Source of the DNA: Nymphaea colorata
Lineage: Eukaryota > Streptophyta > Magnoliopsida > Nymphaeales > Nymphaeaceae
Direction of reading: 5' to 3'
NCBI RefSeq assembly: GCF_008831285.2
Contig: NC_045146.1
Coordinates: forward strand, 10,738,972-10,802,971
DNA length: 64,000 nt
Below, piece after piece: positions 60,222 to 64,000 of the stretch. The position numbers and the translations under genes were made by a program. The notes under the pieces were generated by a model, which made no database searches, had not been told where the DNA came from, and was given only the letters and a program-made list of their open reading frames with translations. Position 1 is the stretch's first letter. Each line of letters starts with the position of its first letter.

Positions 60222-60724
60222 TAGGGCTGCACACGACGTCTCGACTAGGCTCAACAAACTTCAGCTCAAGCTCAAGCTTGGTTGAAACTCGAGTTCAACT
60301 CCTTATAGCAAGCTCGAGCTTGACTCAACTACACAAAATCAAGCTCGACATCGACTCGTTCAACCCATTTAACTCATTCAGGCATTAGCTCATGTAAGCA
60401 TTAACTTGTTTAACTAGTGTAAGTGTTAAGGTCGTGTAAGAGTTCAGCTCGTGTAACTTGTAAAAATTTGTTTTTACCCTCAAAGTTAAAACCAGTGATG
60501 TGGTGAACTGGTTTTCGCAATATTATATTGAATACTGGTGCGAGTCGAGTCAAATCGAGTATAAACAAGTCAAGTTCCTAAAACTCGAACTCAACTCATT
60601 TATCGTTTTGAGTATATTTGTAAGCTCGAACTCAACTCATTTATGAAGGAGTCAAGCACAAGCTGAGTTTTTTATAGCGGATTTAAGTTGAGCCCAAGTT
60701 GGCTTGGCTCATTGTGCAGCCCAA
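60222..60724. mobile_element. hAT-type MITE, 503 bp
   Basis: The ends TAGGGCTGCACA and TGTGCAGCCCAA are inverted repeats. They are flanked by a perfect 8-bp duplication CCTGTTGG (60214-60221, 60725-60732). The interior is rich in 'agctcgagctt' and 'aactcga' words. No transposase. Confidence 0.9.
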
Positions 60725-60732
60725 CCTGTTGG

Positions 60733-62650
60733 ACATTTACAATAGAGCTATTACCAAAGATCAAATCATCGATATTAGTGTTATCAGAATCAGTCCGATT
60801 CGGTTTATGGCTCCCCATATTGCACTAATCAAGCAATATTTTCATGAATGACAAGAACCGCCACTTACATATAGGTTATGATTGATGACAACCAAAATTA
60901 GGTAGTAAAAATAATATAAAAAACACATCTTTTTTTTTTGAAAAAACAGTGATAAAACATGAAAAATAAGTCTGCTAAATAAAACGGTAGAAAAATAATC
61001 TTTTTTGAAAAAAATGCAAAAATAAAAAAGGTGGTTTTCCATTTTTGGCATTTTTCATATTTTCTAAATGTCAAATTGCTTGTTCCCATTCTGTAATTTT
61101 TAGTTGTTGCTTATTTTGCCTTATCACTTACTCATTTATCTTATTTCCCTCTAACTTTTAACAGTTTTCAATTTTTTTTAAAGTTAACAGTAGAAATGCT
61201 AGTACTTTTTTATAAAACCTATTTCACTTCTTATTCGGCTTAGTAATCAACTGATCAACCTTGTTGAAAGCATGTAAATTTAAACAGTCGAAGAAAGGAA
61301 GGAAAATTTGGCAGTAGATTTGAGATTTTGCTCTAATTCGGTTACCACCTAGTTAGAGCTCCATCTCATATTGCTTAAGTTCTTTTGGAGAAGTGCTTGT
61401 GATCATAAGTGAAATTAAGTGGGTGAGAATGCATGAATGCATTGATCCTATATGATTGGAAAGAAAAATCATTCATTCCTACCATAACATTCAAGTAAGA
61501 GCATTCCTACCATAACATTCATCTAAGATTTTTGTTTTGATAAATATCAGATATAAAAAGAAAAACTTTTTGAAAACAGATTGGGGTTGTAGACCATCAA
61601 GCATGAATCCTATATTAGGTCATTACTTGATTTTTTATCTTAGTGAAGTCGGTAAATAAAAGATCATGAGAAAATGTTTAAAGGAGTGGAGGATATGCAA
61701 CATTCTTATAAAAAGAAAGAGAGAGAGAGAGAAAAAACTTCAAAGATCATTAGATGAAAGATTTTGAAATAAAAGGAGGTACATATTCTCCATATGTATG
61801 TATACGTATTTGTATAAGCATTTAAAAATGAAGTCTTAACCTAAATAGAGATGGAAAGAAAAAGATTATATATATATATATATATATAAAAGAAATTTGT
61901 ACATATATATATATATGTACATATATATACATATAAGAAATTTGTAGGATAAGACATTTATCTTGAAAAGATGAACAAAAGGTTATAGGAAGAGAAAATA
62001 GAACACATGTATATATACATTCATATGTATATGAAAATTTGTAAAATAAAGTGTGGAAACATAAAAAGAGAAAAGAAAATTCTCATGTACACATATATGT
62101 ATGTAACATTTATATGCATACACGTCTTCATGAGATTTAAAATCAAGAAATAGAAAATAACCGACTTCAAGTTTCAATGTGGCCAGAGGGGAACTTGGAC
62201 TCATGCAAGAGCCAAAGCTAAAATCTCCAAAGCCACATTCGAGATGGTATTTGCTTTTAAAAATCTTTTGTAGAATACGATTTATATACAAGCATAGAAT
62301 GTTATTACTTGGATTGTTACAAGGAAAAATCTTCTACCGTTGGGTATGGAAGAAAATCAAGCAACATAACGAGACACTCGTTAGGGCTTCTGATTGGGTG
62401 ATTAAGAAGGAAACTACACGCAATGACATGAGAATGCATTTTTAACATATACATATTCGTGAAGGTTCCCCTAGGTTGGACAAGTCTCAACCTCAAAAAT
62501 TAATATGAAGATAAAAATAAAGAACCCAAAACCACACTCTCATTCTCATCATACATTCACATATAAACGAAAAACCAAGCAACTATACATGGGTAATACA
62601 TAGACAATATTCAAGTAAGGAAAGTGAGAGAGGATGATAACAAGAGAAAG
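60733..62650. other. AT-rich non-coding region
   Basis: Contains the right copy of the 123-bp direct repeat, a 27-bp duplication near 61480-61525 ('cattcctaccataacattca'), and short GA and TA runs near 61714, 61868 and 61903. No gene recognised. Confidence 0.5.
61189..61310 (+). repeat. Right copy of ~123-bp direct repeat flanking the RLK locus
   Basis: Same-orientation partner of 50077-50199, 11.1 kb away. Confidence 0.85.
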
Positions 62651-63670
62651 ATTCAACTAGGAAGGAGGGTATGATGTAATTATAAAATGAAGGATCATCT
62701 CATCTTTCCATGCTCCTGGTGCACTTGTGCATAGCTTCTTGTCTCTAAGAAGAGATTGAGTGTTATCTCCTTTGGCCATGTGGAGATAAAGATGAGAAGA
62801 AAATGAAGAACGAAAAACAATGCTATATTCAATAAAAGAGAAAACATGATTCAATCATGAAATGAAAGATCATCTCATCTTTCCATGCTCCCGGTGCACT
62901 TGAGCATAGCCTTTTGTCTCTAAAAAGAGGTTGAGTGCTATCTCATTTGGCCATGGGGAGATGAAGATGAGAAGAAAATAAAGAAAGAAAGACAATGCTA
63001 TATTCAATAAAAGAGAAAACATGATTTAATCATGAAATTAAAGATCATATCATCTTTCCATGCTCCCCGTGCACCTGAGCATAGCCTCTGGTCTCTAAAT
63101 AGAGCTTGAGTGCTATCTCCTTTGGCTATAGAGAGATGAAGATGAGAAGAAAATAAAGAAAGAAAGACAATGCTATATTCAATAAAAGAGAAAATATGTT
63201 TCAATCATGAAATGAAAGATCATCTCATCTTCCCATGCTTCCAGTGCACTTGAGCATAGCCTCTTGTCTCTAAAAAGGGGTTGAGTGCTATCTCCTTTGG
63301 CTATGGGAAGATGAAGATGAGAAGAAAATAAAGAAAGAAAGACAATGGTATATTCAATAAAAGAGAAAACATGATTCAATCATGAAATGAAAGATCATCT
63401 CATCTTTTCATGCTCTCGGTGCACTTGAGCATAGCCTCTTGTCTTTAAAAAAAGGTTGAGCGCTATCTCCTTTGGCCATGGGGAGATGAAGATGAGAAGA
63501 AAATAAAGAAAGAAAGACAATACTATATTTAATAAAAGAGAAAACATGATTCAATCATGAAATGAAAGATCATCTCATCTTTTCATGCTCCCGGTGCACT
63601 TGAGCATAGCCTCTTGTCTTTAAAAAAAGGTTGAGCGCTATCTCCTTTGGCCATGGGGAGATGAAAAAGA
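62650..63670. repeat. 175-bp tandem repeat, nearly six copies
   Basis: The anchor aaatgaaagatcatctcatc starts at 62685, 62860, 63035, 63210, 63385 and 63560, so each unit is exactly 175 bp. Copies differ by scattered substitutions only. Minus-strand 65-66-codon frames inside units are a by-product of the repeat: 175 is not a multiple of three. Confidence 0.95.
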
Positions 63671-64000
63671 GAGGAAAATGAAGAGAGAAATGAGAGGGAT
63701 GATGATTATATACCTCTAATTAGAAATGACCTAGGAAAGTTGAACACCTTCACTTGAAGATCCCCTTGATTGAAGATCGAAGATGATGCCTCGAAGAGAG
63801 TTTTGGCTTGCTCCAAGTTGGAGAGGAAGAGGAGAAATGAAAAGAGGAAGAGAGAGAGAGAAAGCTCAAGAGAAACTCTAAGTCTTCAAGTAAGAATACT
63901 CTAGAGTTTCTCCCAAGGGCAAATTCATAGCCAGGAGGGGAGATTGTGGGGGTATTTATAGAGGATTTTGGAGCCAAAACCTAAATTTTGATTTTTTTTG
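63671..64000 (-). promoter_or_regulatory. Possible LTR/promoter segment, minus strand
   Basis: Read on the minus strand there is TATAAATA (plus 63953-63960), then a CT-rich leader, then the 175-bp repeats. This suits the R/U5 side of an LTR with repeats in its leader, or a gene promoter. The window ends before it can be tested. Confidence 0.3.

Noticed and set aside
62657-63379. Three similar 65-66-codon minus-strand frames
   Set aside because: They are copies of the 175-bp repeat read in shifting frames, not a peptide gene family.

Overview
This is nuclear DNA from a flowering plant. The evidence is a multi-exon gene for a plastid-targeted parvulin/rhodanese protein, non-RD leucine-rich-repeat receptor kinase sequences, and plant-type transposable elements throughout (LINE, Ty1/copia, Ty3/gypsy of two or three lineages, hAT MITEs). 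I cannot place the species. The window is AT-rich and repeat-dominated, with long intronic (TA)n tracts. Only one gene looks intact.

Layout. 1-7.8 kb: diverged AT-rich repeats, a badly decayed LINE (+), and an inverted-repeat structure, bracketed by a perfect 65-bp direct repeat. 7.84-16.84 kb: a non-autonomous LTR retrotransposon with two LTRs, a tRNA-Met-type primer site and no pol. It carries a frameshifted FHA-domain gene fragment and a nested 884-bp hAT element with a perfect 8-bp target duplication. 17.6-19.2 kb: a deleted Ty3/gypsy (+) in which gag-protease is joined to the integrase C-terminus. 20.4-31.2 kb: the intact gene, eight exons and 299 codons, with introns invaded by microsatellites, a MITE and a copia fragment. 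31.2-35 kb: intergenic repeats.

35.4-36.9 kb: a chromovirus remnant (-). 36.9-44.5 kb: a decayed Tat/Ogre-like Ty3/gypsy (-) with its 3' LTR edge, a second RNase H and a recent 284-bp tandem duplication. 45.04-49.57 kb: a complex satellite in which ~110-bp monomers in both orientations build a ~1.2-kb higher-order unit that itself pairs into a ~2.43-kb dimer. 50-51 kb: microsatellite and hAT MITE. 53.0-59.0 kb: two tandem LRR receptor-kinase pseudogenes (-) with complementary losses. 59-61.3 kb: diverged repeats and a 503-bp hAT MITE. 62.65-63.67 kb: a 175-bp tandem repeat next to an LTR-like minus-strand TATA region at the window edge.

Function. The only gene likely to make a working product is the rhodanese/PpiC gene. 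The receptor kinases look like a decaying tandem cluster of the EFR/Xa21 (LRR-XII) type. The most unusual structure is the inverted-monomer higher-order satellite beside the Tat-like element.
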